DNA from: COMBO-56-21 sp041559015
Lineage (GTDB): Archaea > Thermoplasmatota > Thermoplasmata > UBA10834
Direction: 5' to 3'
DNA: 10,265 nucleotides
Assembly (NCBI GenBank): GCA_041559015.1
Contig: JBFFED010000047.1
Location: forward strand, 1-10,265
Both the position numbers and the translations under genes were made by a program. Below the pieces are notes generated by a model. It had not been told where the DNA came from. It saw only the letters and a program-made list of their open reading frames with translations, and did no database searches. Positions 1 to 5,588 of this stretch are shown in pieces. Position 1 is the stretch's first letter; each line of letters opens with the position of its first letter.

Positions 1-1
1 C

Positions 2-205
2 ACCGCGGTCTTCCTTTGGAGCAGGCTCGGCAGGCTGCTACTGAACATGTTCGATTGGGCGAAGGGCGTCTCATGCTCTCACGCCAGCAGGTTGACCGTG
101 AGGCACCTGTTCATGTCCCAGTTCCTGTGGCTTTCGAAGCGCGCTGAGATAGCTTCTGGGGATATCTCATTCCTCGAGAGGTATCTCAGGGATCAGGGGC
201 TCTAG
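2..205 (+). CDS. C-terminal fragment of an unrecognised protein
   Basis: An open frame enters from the left edge and ends at TAG 203-205, leaving 67 codons. Codon choice (AGG arginine, ATA isoleucine, G/C third positions) matches the clear genes downstream, which supports real coding. The visible residues are basic and rich in aromatic and leucine residues (LWSRLGRLLLNMFDWAKG early on; FLWLSKRAEI and a final acidic helix ending ERYLRDQGL). This could be the cytosolic tail of a membrane-associated enzyme. A glycosyltransferase tail would fit the neighbourhood, but no motif proves it, so I assign no function. The start and any diagnostic domain lie outside the window. The next gene begins 128 bases downstream behind its own TATA-like box, so this is probably the last gene of its transcript. 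Confidence 0.6.
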   Translation, partial: TAVFLWSRLGRLLLNMFDWAKGVSCSHASRLTVRHLFMSQFLWLSKRAEIASGDISFLERYLRDQGL

Positions 206-224
206 GCGATGTGGGCCCTTGAGA

Positions 225-243
225 GGCCAGCGCCTTCCTGGCC
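225..243. other. GC-rich inverted repeat after the first gene
   Basis: GGCCAG at 225-230 pairs perfectly with CTGGCC at 238-243 around a seven-base loop, 20 bases after the stop codon of the left-edge gene. No T-run follows, so it is not a classical intrinsic terminator. It could mark or stabilise the 3' end of the upstream transcript. Confidence 0.35.
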
Positions 244-283
244 GGTCAGCCGCTCTTGCGAGGGTTGACGCTATTCCGGCAAC

Positions 284-293
284 CATATTATAC
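284..293 (+). promoter_or_regulatory. TATA-like promoter box for the 334-1866 genes
   Basis: CATATTATAC is the only strongly AT-rich stretch in an otherwise GC-rich intergenic region. Its core is centred near 289, which predicts transcription from about 315. That leaves a short leader of about 19 bases carrying AGGAG (319-323) before the ATG at 334. This spacing argues against starts at 256 (TTG) or 304 (ATG). Confidence 0.45.
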
Positions 294-333
294 GTCGAGA
301 CAGATGCCTCAGGAAAGCAGGAGACGACGGTCA

Positions 334-840
334 ATGGCCGAGAACCGCATCAAGAAATGGGCGATGCTGCAGATGTGGAGGCTGCAGCAGGTGGCGCAGA
401 TACTCACACTTGCCATGCTGGCGATCACCCTTTCCCTTCAGGTGTGGGGCTTCGTGAAGTGGAGGGGCGACTTCATGGGCTCATATGCAGGAGTCCTGGT
501 CATCCTCCTCGTCCTGGCCGCGGTCGTGTGGATTGTCGCATTCATCTGGGATGTCAGGCTCAAGATGTGGCGGGAGCAGATATCCGTGTTGATGCTGAAG
601 AACCCGTTCGTCAAGGAGCGGATGACCTCCAAGGAGATCGCTATCTACGCGATGACATGGATACCGGTCCTGGAGCACATGGGCAAGGACAACCCCGCCC
701 TAAGAGCGCAGGCGGACAGGTTCAGGGATTGGCTGCAGCGGGAGGTCGACGAGAACACTCTCACGAAGGAGGAGCTGAAGGACATCCTCGAGCACATAGG
801 CGACGGCAAGAAGGACCTCTTCGGCCTCGAGGAGAAGTGA
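334..840 (+). CDS. Conserved-looking two-TM membrane protein of unknown function
   Basis: A 168-residue protein. A short, basic, Trp/Met-rich N-terminus (residues 1-18) is followed by two strongly hydrophobic helices at about 20-41 and 50-72, separated by a tight turn (KWRGD). A charged, largely helical cytosolic tail follows, with a KEELKDILEHIGDGKK segment near the end (about 145-160). No signal peptidase site, catalytic motif or known domain is recognised, and the function is unknown. ATG 334 is chosen because AGGAG lies 10 bases upstream and a TATA-like box fits transcription from about 315; in-frame starts at 256 and 304 lack such support. The gene sits 30 bases before a GT4 glycosyltransferase on the same strand, so the two are probably co-transcribed. 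It could be a membrane partner for that enzyme, but this is inference only. Confidence 0.75.
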   Translation: MAENRIKKWAMLQMWRLQQVAQILTLAMLAITLSLQVWGFVKWRGDFMGSYAGVLVILLVLAAVVWIVAFIWDVRLKMWREQISVLMLKNPFVKERMTSKEIAIYAMTWIPVLEHMGKDNPALRAQADRFRDWLQREVDENTLTKEELKDILEHIGDGKKDLFGLEEK

Positions 841-854
841 TTCAGGGCTGAATC
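839..854. repeat. 16-bp near-perfect palindrome upstream of the glycosyltransferase
   Basis: GATTCAG (839-845), two central G bases, then CTGAATC (848-854): seven-base arms that are exact reverse complements. It overlaps the stop codon of the two-TM protein gene and ends 16 bases before the glycosyltransferase ATG. A two-base centre is too tight for a good RNA hairpin with full arms, so a protein-binding DNA palindrome is the likelier reading if it is functional. Confidence 0.45.
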
Positions 855-870
855 GTCGGGGGCATTGGAT

Positions 871-1866
871 ATGCGCAGGAAGGTGCTTCTCGTACATCCG
901 AGGAAGTCATCCTTCATCCAGGCGGATCTCGACATCCTGAACAGGCATTTCGAGGTGCGCGTGCTGGATCTGGGAGCCTACAAGCGGTCGCTGAGCAACT
1001 CCCTGATTGTGGGCTACAAGCTTCTGAGAGGCGTCCTCTGGGCCGATGTGTCATTCTCATGGTTTGCGGAGAAGCACGCGGAGGTCGCCGTGAAGATCTC
1101 CCGCATCCTGGGCAAACCATCGGTGGTCGTCGTCGGCGGGTATGAAGTCGCAGGGATTCCGGAGGTCGGCTACGGCTCCCAGCTCGACCCCAAGAAGGCG
1201 AAATCGGTCCGGTACACATTGGAGCGCGCGTCCGTGGTCCTCGCTGTCTCGAAGTTCATCGAGGAGCGGGTGCGTTCCTGTGCTGTCCCGAAGCGTGTCG
1301 AGATGGTCTACAACGGCGTCGACACGGACAGGTTCACCCCGAAGCCTCCAAAAGAGGATATTGTGATCACGGTGGGCGTGATCACCAAAGACACCATCCA
1401 ACTCAAAGGCCTCAGGACGTTCGTCAGGTCCGCTGCAGCACTTCCGGGTGTCCGGTTCCTGGTCGTCGGTCCATCCCCGGACAGAGCCGTCGAGCAGCTC
1501 AAGACAGACTGCCCGGAGAACGTTGAGTTCACCGGTCTGGTCTCTAACGAGAGCATCGGTGAGATCTACGGAAGGGCGAAGGTCTACTGCCAGCTGTCCA
1601 TGTACGAGAGCTTCGGCGTGTCCCTGGTGGAATCGATGAGCTGCGGTTGCGCCCCTGTCGTCGCGTCGTCAGGGGCTCTCCCAGAGATCGTGGGTGACTC
1701 CGGGTTCGTGGTCCCTTATGGCGATGTGGACGCGACGGCAAAGGCCGTACGAGAGGCGCTGGAGAAGGGCGATGGACGGAAAGCCAGGGAGAGAGCGGAG
1801 AGGATCTTCTCGATCCACATCAGAGAGCGAGAGATCATCAAGATCGTGAACGAGTTGACAGCCTGA
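871..1866 (+). CDS. GT4-family glycosyltransferase (GT-B fold)
   Basis: A 331-residue protein with the two Rossmann-like halves of a GT-B retaining glycosyltransferase. The N-terminal acceptor half (about 1-150) ends in a typical VYNGVDTDRF segment (residues 146-155). The C-terminal donor half contains VGVITKDTIQLKGL (about 168-181), FLVVGPSPD, VEFTGLV and the diagnostic E-x7-E motif ESFGVSLVE (246-254), followed by SCGCAPVVASSGALPEIV. The family transfers sugar from a nucleotide donor to a lipid or glycan acceptor at the cytosolic membrane face. There is no membrane helix. ATG 871 is preferred; a TTG two codons earlier (865) is in frame, and the GGGGG run at 857-861 may act as a weak ribosome site. 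The donor cannot be read from sequence. Adjacent rhamnose and ManNAc genes suggest one of those, but this is inference. Confidence 0.9.
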   Translation: MRRKVLLVHPRKSSFIQADLDILNRHFEVRVLDLGAYKRSLSNSLIVGYKLLRGVLWADVSFSWFAEKHAEVAVKISRILGKPSVVVVGGYEVAGIPEVGYGSQLDPKKAKSVRYTLERASVVLAVSKFIEERVRSCAVPKRVEMVYNGVDTDRFTPKPPKEDIVITVGVITKDTIQLKGLRTFVRSAAALPGVRFLVVGPSPDRAVEQLKTDCPENVEFTGLVSNESIGEIYGRAKVYCQLSMYESFGVSLVESMSCGCAPVVASSGALPEIVGDSGFVVPYGDVDATAKAVREALEKGDGRKARERAERIFSIHIREREIIKIVNELTA

Positions 1867-1908
1867 AACGTTCCGCGACTCCGATTGCCGTTGTCAGGCC
1901 ACGCTCTG

Positions 1909-2994
1909 TCACGTGGAGCTCGTGTCTAGAAATGAATCGATGACCTTGGCGATACGCTCGCTCGCGCCTGGGGGACCGAATATGCGCGGTCTGTAGTTGG
2001 GCGGGCTGTGCTCGAGCACCGCCTGTGTCATCTTCTTGGGGTCCGCTCCCACCAGCATGTTCCACCCCACGCTCACGGTTTCGGTCCACTCGGTCGTATC
2101 CCTGAGCGTTATGCACGGAACCCCCAATATGTACGCTTCCTTCTGGAGGCCTCCGGAGTCAGTAAGCACCCTCAGCGAATTGGCCACAAGATGTATCGTG
2201 TCCATGTGCGAGAGCGGTTTCGTGGTGGTGATGTTCCTCGGCATCATGCTGTCGAACCCGTATTCGCTCAGGCAGCTGGCCGTCCGAGGGTGCACTGGGA
2301 ACACTGTCGGGACCTTAGATTCGCCCACGGCTGCCAGGATGCCGAGCAGGTTCTCCTTGACATCTGTGTTGGACGGCCTGTGGACAGTGAGGAGTTGGTA
2401 CGACTTCTTCTTCAGCTTCAGATCCTCGAGTATCCTGGATCGCTTCTCAGCGGCGAGTTTGCTCTCTTCGAGCGAGTCGACCATGACATCCCCCACAACA
2501 TGGACCCCTTTCGTAATCCCCTCTCTCTTCAAGTTGTCCTTGGCAGCGTCCGTCGGGCAGAAGAGCAGTCTGGAGAGGTGGTCGGTGAGAACCCTGTTCT
2601 GTTCCTCAGGCATCGAGGTGTCATAGCTCCTCAGCCCGGCCTCGACATGCGCCACTGGGATGCCGAGCTTCGCGGCCGCGAGAGCCCCTGCGAGTGTGCT
2701 GTTCGTATCGCCGAACACGACTGCAAGCGCTGGCTGCTCGGAGACAAGTACCTTCTCGACCGCCACGAGCATCCTACCTGTCTGCTCACCGTGATCTGCC
2801 GAGCCGATCCCAAGCGAGTGGTCAGGCTTGGGTATCCTGAACTCAGAGTAGAAGTTGCCAGCCATATCATCGTCGTAGTGCTGGCCAGTGTCTATGAGCA
2901 CCTCTCGGTGATTCTTCCTTATCTCCCTGGAGAAAGGCGCCAGCTTGATGAACTGGGGGCGGGCACCGACTATCGAGGCTATCTTCATGGGCAT
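1909..2994 (-). CDS. wecB: UDP-N-acetylglucosamine 2-epimerase (non-hydrolysing)
   Basis: Interconverts UDP-GlcNAc and UDP-ManNAc in the cytosol, supplying ManNAc-type sugars for surface glycans. It has 361 residues from ATG 2994, or 359 from the second ATG at 2988 (MKIASIVGARPQ, the usual family start), close to the family length. Numbered from 2988, signature segments are IDTGQHYDDDM (32-42), VFGDTNSTLAG (91-101), HVEAGLRSYD (114-123), MPEEQNR (126-132), TVHRPSNTD (201-209), VFPVHPRT (229-236), SGGLQKEAY (278-286) and LRDTTEWTET (295-304). The acids and histidine used in WecB catalysis thus have clear counterparts: Asp94, Glu115, Glu128/129 and His203. The C-terminus faces the glycosyltransferase gene 42 bases away. 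A TATA-like box 25-30 bases upstream and no SD site suggest a leaderless transcript separate from rfbB. No UDP-ManNAc dehydrogenase gene is in view. Confidence 0.93.
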   Translation of the reverse strand: MPMKIASIVGARPQFIKLAPFSREIRKNHREVLIDTGQHYDDDMAGNFYSEFRIPKPDHSLGIGSADHGEQTGRMLVAVEKVLVSEQPALAVVFGDTNSTLAGALAAAKLGIPVAHVEAGLRSYDTSMPEEQNRVLTDHLSRLLFCPTDAAKDNLKREGITKGVHVVGDVMVDSLEESKLAAEKRSRILEDLKLKKKSYQLLTVHRPSNTDVKENLLGILAAVGESKVPTVFPVHPRTASCLSEYGFDSMMPRNITTTKPLSHMDTIHLVANSLRVLTDSGGLQKEAYILGVPCITLRDTTEWTETVSVGWNMLVGADPKKMTQAVLEHSPPNYRPRIFGPPGASERIAKVIDSFLDTSST

Positions 2995-3012
2995 GCGGGA
3001 TAGCCACGCTAG

Positions 3013-3030
3013 CCGATATATCGTTATCGG
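3013..3030 (-). promoter_or_regulatory. TATA-like box of wecB inside an inverted repeat
   Basis: The 47-base gap between rfbB and wecB holds the self-complementary CGATATATCG (3014-3023), centred about 25 bases from the ATG at 2994 and 30 from the ATG at 2988, right for an archaeal TATA box with a leaderless start. CCGATA (3013-3018) and TATCGG (3025-3030) also form a 6-6-6 inverted repeat overlapping the box, so a repressor could occlude it. Confidence 0.45.
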
Positions 3031-3041
3031 AAAAGGGCTGG

Positions 3042-3989
3042 CTAGGCTATGGGCTTCCACCACCACTCGTTGGCCAAGTACCAGTCGACGGTCTTCCTGA
3101 GGCCGTCCTCGAAACGGACCTTCGGGCTCCAGCCCATCCCCCGAATCGCGTCCCATTTCAGCGAGTAGCGGAAGTCGTGCCCGGGCCTATCCGCGACGTA
3201 AGTGATGAGGCTTTCCGGCTTGCCCATGTGCCGGAGGATCATCTTCGTGACCTCGATGTTCGAGACCTCGTTCCCAGAGCCGACGTTCACGACCTTGCCC
3301 GGCTCAGCCCTGTTGAGGACGATGTCTATCGCCCTGCAGTTGTCGTCCACATGCAGCCAATCCCGAACATTCGTGCCCTTGCCGTAGATCGGGAGCGGCT
3401 GATCCCTGAGGGCCTTGATCACTAGCACCGGTATCAGCTTCTCGGGATACTGGAACGGCCCGTAGTTGTTCGAAGACCTCGTGACCATGACCTTCAGGCC
3501 GTATGTCTTGAAGTAAGAGCGCGCGAGCAGCTCCCCTCCCGCCTTGCTGGCCGAGTAAGGGGACGACGGGTCCAGCGTGTCCAGCTCGGAGAACGAGCCC
3601 TCGACCTTGGAGCCGTAGACCTCGTCCGTGGATATCTGCACGAACCTCTTGGCATCGCACCTTCGAGCCTCCTCGAGAAGGGTGAACACTCCGATAACAT
3701 CCGTCCTCACGAAGTCCTCTGGCGAAGTGATGCTCCTGTCGACATGGCTCTCGGCCGCGAAGTTGACGACCTGGTCGCACCCGGGCATGACCTTGTGGAC
3801 GATGTCCTTGTCGCATATGTCGCCCTTGACGAACTCGATTCGGTCCTTGACCTCTTGAAGGTTCTCCAACCTTCCAGCGTAGGTCAGCTTGTCGAGAACG
3901 GTTATCTCTGATTCGGGGTGCTCCCTCAGCATGTGTCTCACGAAGTTGCAGCCTATGAACCCCGCTCCGCCGGTGATGAGGATCCTCAT
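3042..3989 (-). CDS. rfbB: dTDP-glucose 4,6-dehydratase
   Basis: The second step of the dTDP-rhamnose pathway: NAD+-dependent conversion of dTDP-glucose to dTDP-4-keto-6-deoxyglucose, in the cytosol. The 315-residue protein is an extended short-chain dehydrogenase, slightly shorter than the usual 330-360. It shows the NAD-binding GGAGFIG (residues 7-13), NFAAESHVDRSI (76-87), the catalytic Thr121-Asp122-Glu123 in STDEVYG, and the active-site pair Tyr145/Lys149 in YSASK. RSSNNYGPFQYPEKLIP (171-187), DWLHVDDNCRAI and DRPGHDFRYSLKWDAIR complete the dehydratase pattern and separate it from UDP-glucose 4-epimerases. ATG 3989 is preceded by a strong ribosome site (GGGAGAGGT, 3997-4005, spaced about 7 bases). 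The gene follows the rfbC-like gene by 18 bases, so the two form an operon. Confidence 0.95.
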   Translation of the reverse strand: MRILITGGAGFIGCNFVRHMLREHPESEITVLDKLTYAGRLENLQEVKDRIEFVKGDICDKDIVHKVMPGCDQVVNFAAESHVDRSITSPEDFVRTDVIGVFTLLEEARRCDAKRFVQISTDEVYGSKVEGSFSELDTLDPSSPYSASKAGGELLARSYFKTYGLKVMVTRSSNNYGPFQYPEKLIPVLVIKALRDQPLPIYGKGTNVRDWLHVDDNCRAIDIVLNRAEPGKVVNVGSGNEVSNIEVTKMILRHMGKPESLITYVADRPGHDFRYSLKWDAIRGMGWSPKVRFEDGLRKTVDWYLANEWWWKPIA

Positions 3990-3996
3990 ATCGAAA

Positions 3997-4005
3997 ACCT
4001 CTCCC
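3997..4005 (-). promoter_or_regulatory. Strong ribosome-binding site of rfbB
   Basis: Read on the minus strand, GGGAGAGGT lies 7 bases before the ATG at 3989. It fixes the rfbB start and, in the 18-base gap after the rfbC-like gene, indicates internal-gene translation within one transcript. Confidence 0.6.
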
Positions 4006-4007
4006 GC

Positions 4008-4478
4008 CTATACCTTCTTGCGCCAGGTGTAACCGATTGACTGGTCGTTCCATTCCAGCCTGTGCTCGTCCGGGTCCTTATAGTTGTACAGCTCGGTCGG
4101 CGTGTTGACGACCCATATCATGTCGTCATCAAGTGGCGTGAACCCATGGTAGACGAGCGGAGGTATCGCGACGAACTTCGGCTCCTTCTCCCATACCTCA
4201 ACCTCCTGGACGATCCCCTTCGTCTTCGAACCCTCTCTGGAGTCGTACAGGGCCACGAGTGCGTTGCCCTTGATGACCACGAAGTGGTCCCACTGTAGCT
4301 TGTGATAGTGCCAGCCCTTGATTATGCCGGGTTTGCATGTTGTGAGGTAGGTCTGCCCGAACTTCTTGAACTCGGGCCAATCGCTCCTGAATATCTCCAT
4401 CAGCCACCCGCGGTCGTCGACTATCCGCCTCAACTGCTTAATGACGACGCCGTCTATCATGCCTAGTCTAGCAGCCAT
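4008..4478 (-). CDS. rfbC: dTDP-4-dehydrorhamnose 3,5-epimerase-family cupin (divergent RmlC)
   Basis: A 156-residue single-domain cupin (150 if begun at ATG 4460, where the family-like MIDGVVIK starts). Family features are DDRGWLMEIFR (residues 21-31), the core PGIIKGWHYHKLQWDHFVV (50-68), GNALVALYDSREGS (71-84), the second barrel stretch IPPLVYHGF (105-113), NTPTELYNYKDPDEHRL (125-141) and a final GYTW. Canonical RmlC has RGLHYQ followed by a loop of about eight residues before KLV; here the loop is missing and HYH runs straight into KLQWDHF. It therefore belongs to an RmlC-like subfamily whose activity is less certain. Its place directly before rfbB makes action on dTDP-4-keto-6-deoxyglucose likely. 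A TATA-like box at 4504-4512 and no SD site suggest a nearly leaderless first gene of the operon. Confidence 0.85.
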   Translation of the reverse strand: MAARLGMIDGVVIKQLRRIVDDRGWLMEIFRSDWPEFKKFGQTYLTTCKPGIIKGWHYHKLQWDHFVVIKGNALVALYDSREGSKTKGIVQEVEVWEKEPKFVAIPPLVYHGFTPLDDDMIWVVNTPTELYNYKDPDEHRLEWNDQSIGYTWRKKV

Positions 4479-4503
4479 GATGGCCATGCTAATCTCTTGG
4501 GGC

Positions 4504-4512
4504 ATTATTAAT
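4504..4512 (-). promoter_or_regulatory. TATA-like box for the rfbC-rfbB transcript
   Basis: On the minus strand ATTAATAAT is centred near 4508 and predicts transcription from about 4482. That leaves only a few bases before the ATG at 4478, or about 22 before the ATG at 4460. It is the most AT-rich point upstream of the operon. Confidence 0.45.
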
Positions 4513-4746
4513 GTGTCTGAGAGTGGGAGAGGGCTCCTAGCCTGATGTCCCGCGGACCGATGATGCCTGATCCTAGCGCACATCCGCCATGTCATCTCAA
4601 CAGCATTGACTCGTGTGTAGAATCAGAACGTACAATGCCAAGACTGAGTGCTGCCCGACTTGGGGGGCAGCTCATCATCGCCTTCTTCTTGACAGGCTAT
4701 TCGCCCTCTGGTCTTCGCGACTGGCTGCTTGAGGTAACCCCTCGAC
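4513..4746. other. Divergent intergenic region without a convincing gene
   Basis: This is the middle of the 309-base gap between the rfbC-like gene (minus) and the ABC ATPase gene (plus). Short open frames exist on both strands, but they have neither ribosome sites nor recognisable protein patterns, and one overlaps the ABC promoter. The notable structure is a perfect seven-base inverted repeat, GCTGCCC (4650-4656) and GGGCAGC (4665-4671), with an eight-base loop. No tRNA, known RNA fold or repeat array is seen. Confidence 0.4.
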
Positions 4747-4749
4747 AAG

Positions 4750-4784
4750 TTTATTGACAGGCTTGGTTCTTCCGTGGCGGGGAG
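4750..4784 (+). promoter_or_regulatory. Promoter and ribosome site of the ABC transporter genes
   Basis: TTTATT (4750-4755) inside AAGTTTATTG is centred about 26 bases before position 4779, giving a leader of about 9 bases. GGGGAG at 4779-4784 lies only three bases from ATG 4788, which is close for an SD site, so initiation may be essentially leaderless. Confidence 0.35.
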
Positions 4785-4787
4785 ACG

Positions 4788-5588
4788 ATGGCTGCTACGG
4801 TCGTTCAGGCGGAGAACCTTGTGAAGGTCTACGAGGGTGGCACGAGGGCCCTCGACGACTTTTCGATGTCTGCTTCTGAGGGGGAGATACTCGGCCTCAT
4901 AGGCCCTAACGGCGCGGGCAAGACAACGACCATCAAGATACTCGTTGGCTTGCTGGTCCAGGATGCGGGCGTGGTCACAATAATGGGCCAGGACATCCTT
5001 GTCGACCATATCAGCTACAAGAAGCACATCGGGTACATGCCAGAGGCGCCAGCGCTTCCGGAGTACCTCACGACGAGCGAGTTCCTAGGCTATGTCGGGC
5101 GTATCAGGGAACTCAAGAAGGACGCATTGAGGGCCCGCGTCGAGGAGCTCCTGAGGCAGCTGGAGCTCGTGCCCAAGTCGAACGAAACCGTCGCAACGCT
5201 CTCGAAGGGCATGAGGGCGAAGCTGGCCTTCGCCGCGGCCACGATACACAGGCCCAAGCTGCTGATACTGGACGAGCCCCTGCTCGGTATCGACCCGGCG
5301 GGCCAGAGGCTCCTGAAGAACCAGCTCGTAGAGATGGCTAGGGGAGGCTGCTGCATACTCGTCTCGACGCACCAGCTCGACACCGCGGAAAGGCTCTGCT
5401 CCAAGGTGTCTATAATCAACAGGGGCAGAAACGTCGCCACCGGGGATCTCGAGGGGCTCAGGGGACAGGCCCACGCGGGTGAGCACCAGACGTTGGAGGA
5501 GATTTTCCTGAAGCTCACGGAGGAAGCCGGTATGCCGGAGCCGGAGATGCCCCGCAGGAAGGGCTTGTTCTCGAGAAGGGTGTCCTAG
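4788..5588 (+). CDS. ABC transporter ATP-binding subunit (ABC-2/NatA-like)
   Basis: A 266-residue ATPase that would power the membrane protein encoded immediately downstream. It shows Walker A GPNGAGKTT (residues 39-47), a GYMPEAPAL segment with Glu85 where many ABC proteins have the Q-loop Gln, a degenerate signature LSKGM (138-142) in place of LSGGQ, Walker B LLILDEP (158-164), D-loop LLGIDP, and the switch His195 in STHQ. Glu at the Q-loop position and a variant signature are common in ABC-2-type exporters. A charged tail (about 245-266, several Pro/Glu/Arg) follows the ATPase domain. There is no extra carbohydrate-binding domain as in Wzt, so glycan export is not indicated. The stop codon TAG (5586-5588) directly abuts the ATG of the permease in the same reading frame. 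Confidence 0.92.
   Translation: MAATVVQAENLVKVYEGGTRALDDFSMSASEGEILGLIGPNGAGKTTTIKILVGLLVQDAGVVTIMGQDILVDHISYKKHIGYMPEAPALPEYLTTSEFLGYVGRIRELKKDALRARVEELLRQLELVPKSNETVATLSKGMRAKLAFAAATIHRPKLLILDEPLLGIDPAGQRLLKNQLVEMARGGCCILVSTHQLDTAERLCSKVSIINRGRNVATGDLEGLRGQAHAGEHQTLEEIFLKLTEEAGMPEPEMPRRKGLFSRRVS

Noticed and set aside
219..851. Long plus-strand open frame overlapping the two-TM gene in another frame
   Set aside because: Its product is low-complexity, Gly/Arg/His-rich and without a fold pattern. The overlapping frame has two clean membrane helices, an SD and a fitting promoter.
2008..3003. 331-codon plus-strand frame antisense to wecB
   Set aside because: It mirrors a gene with every WecB signature; the antisense product is Arg/His-rich with no motif. 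Long antisense frames are expected in GC-rich DNA.
4545..4757. 70-codon plus-strand frame in the divergent intergenic region
   Set aside because: No ribosome site and no recognisable pattern, and it runs through the ABC promoter box. The short hydrophobic patch alone is not enough support.
5586..5588. UAG as pyrrolysine
   Set aside because: Three other genes here also end in TAG with proteins of normal family length or a clear downstream gap, and the ATPase is complete before the codon.
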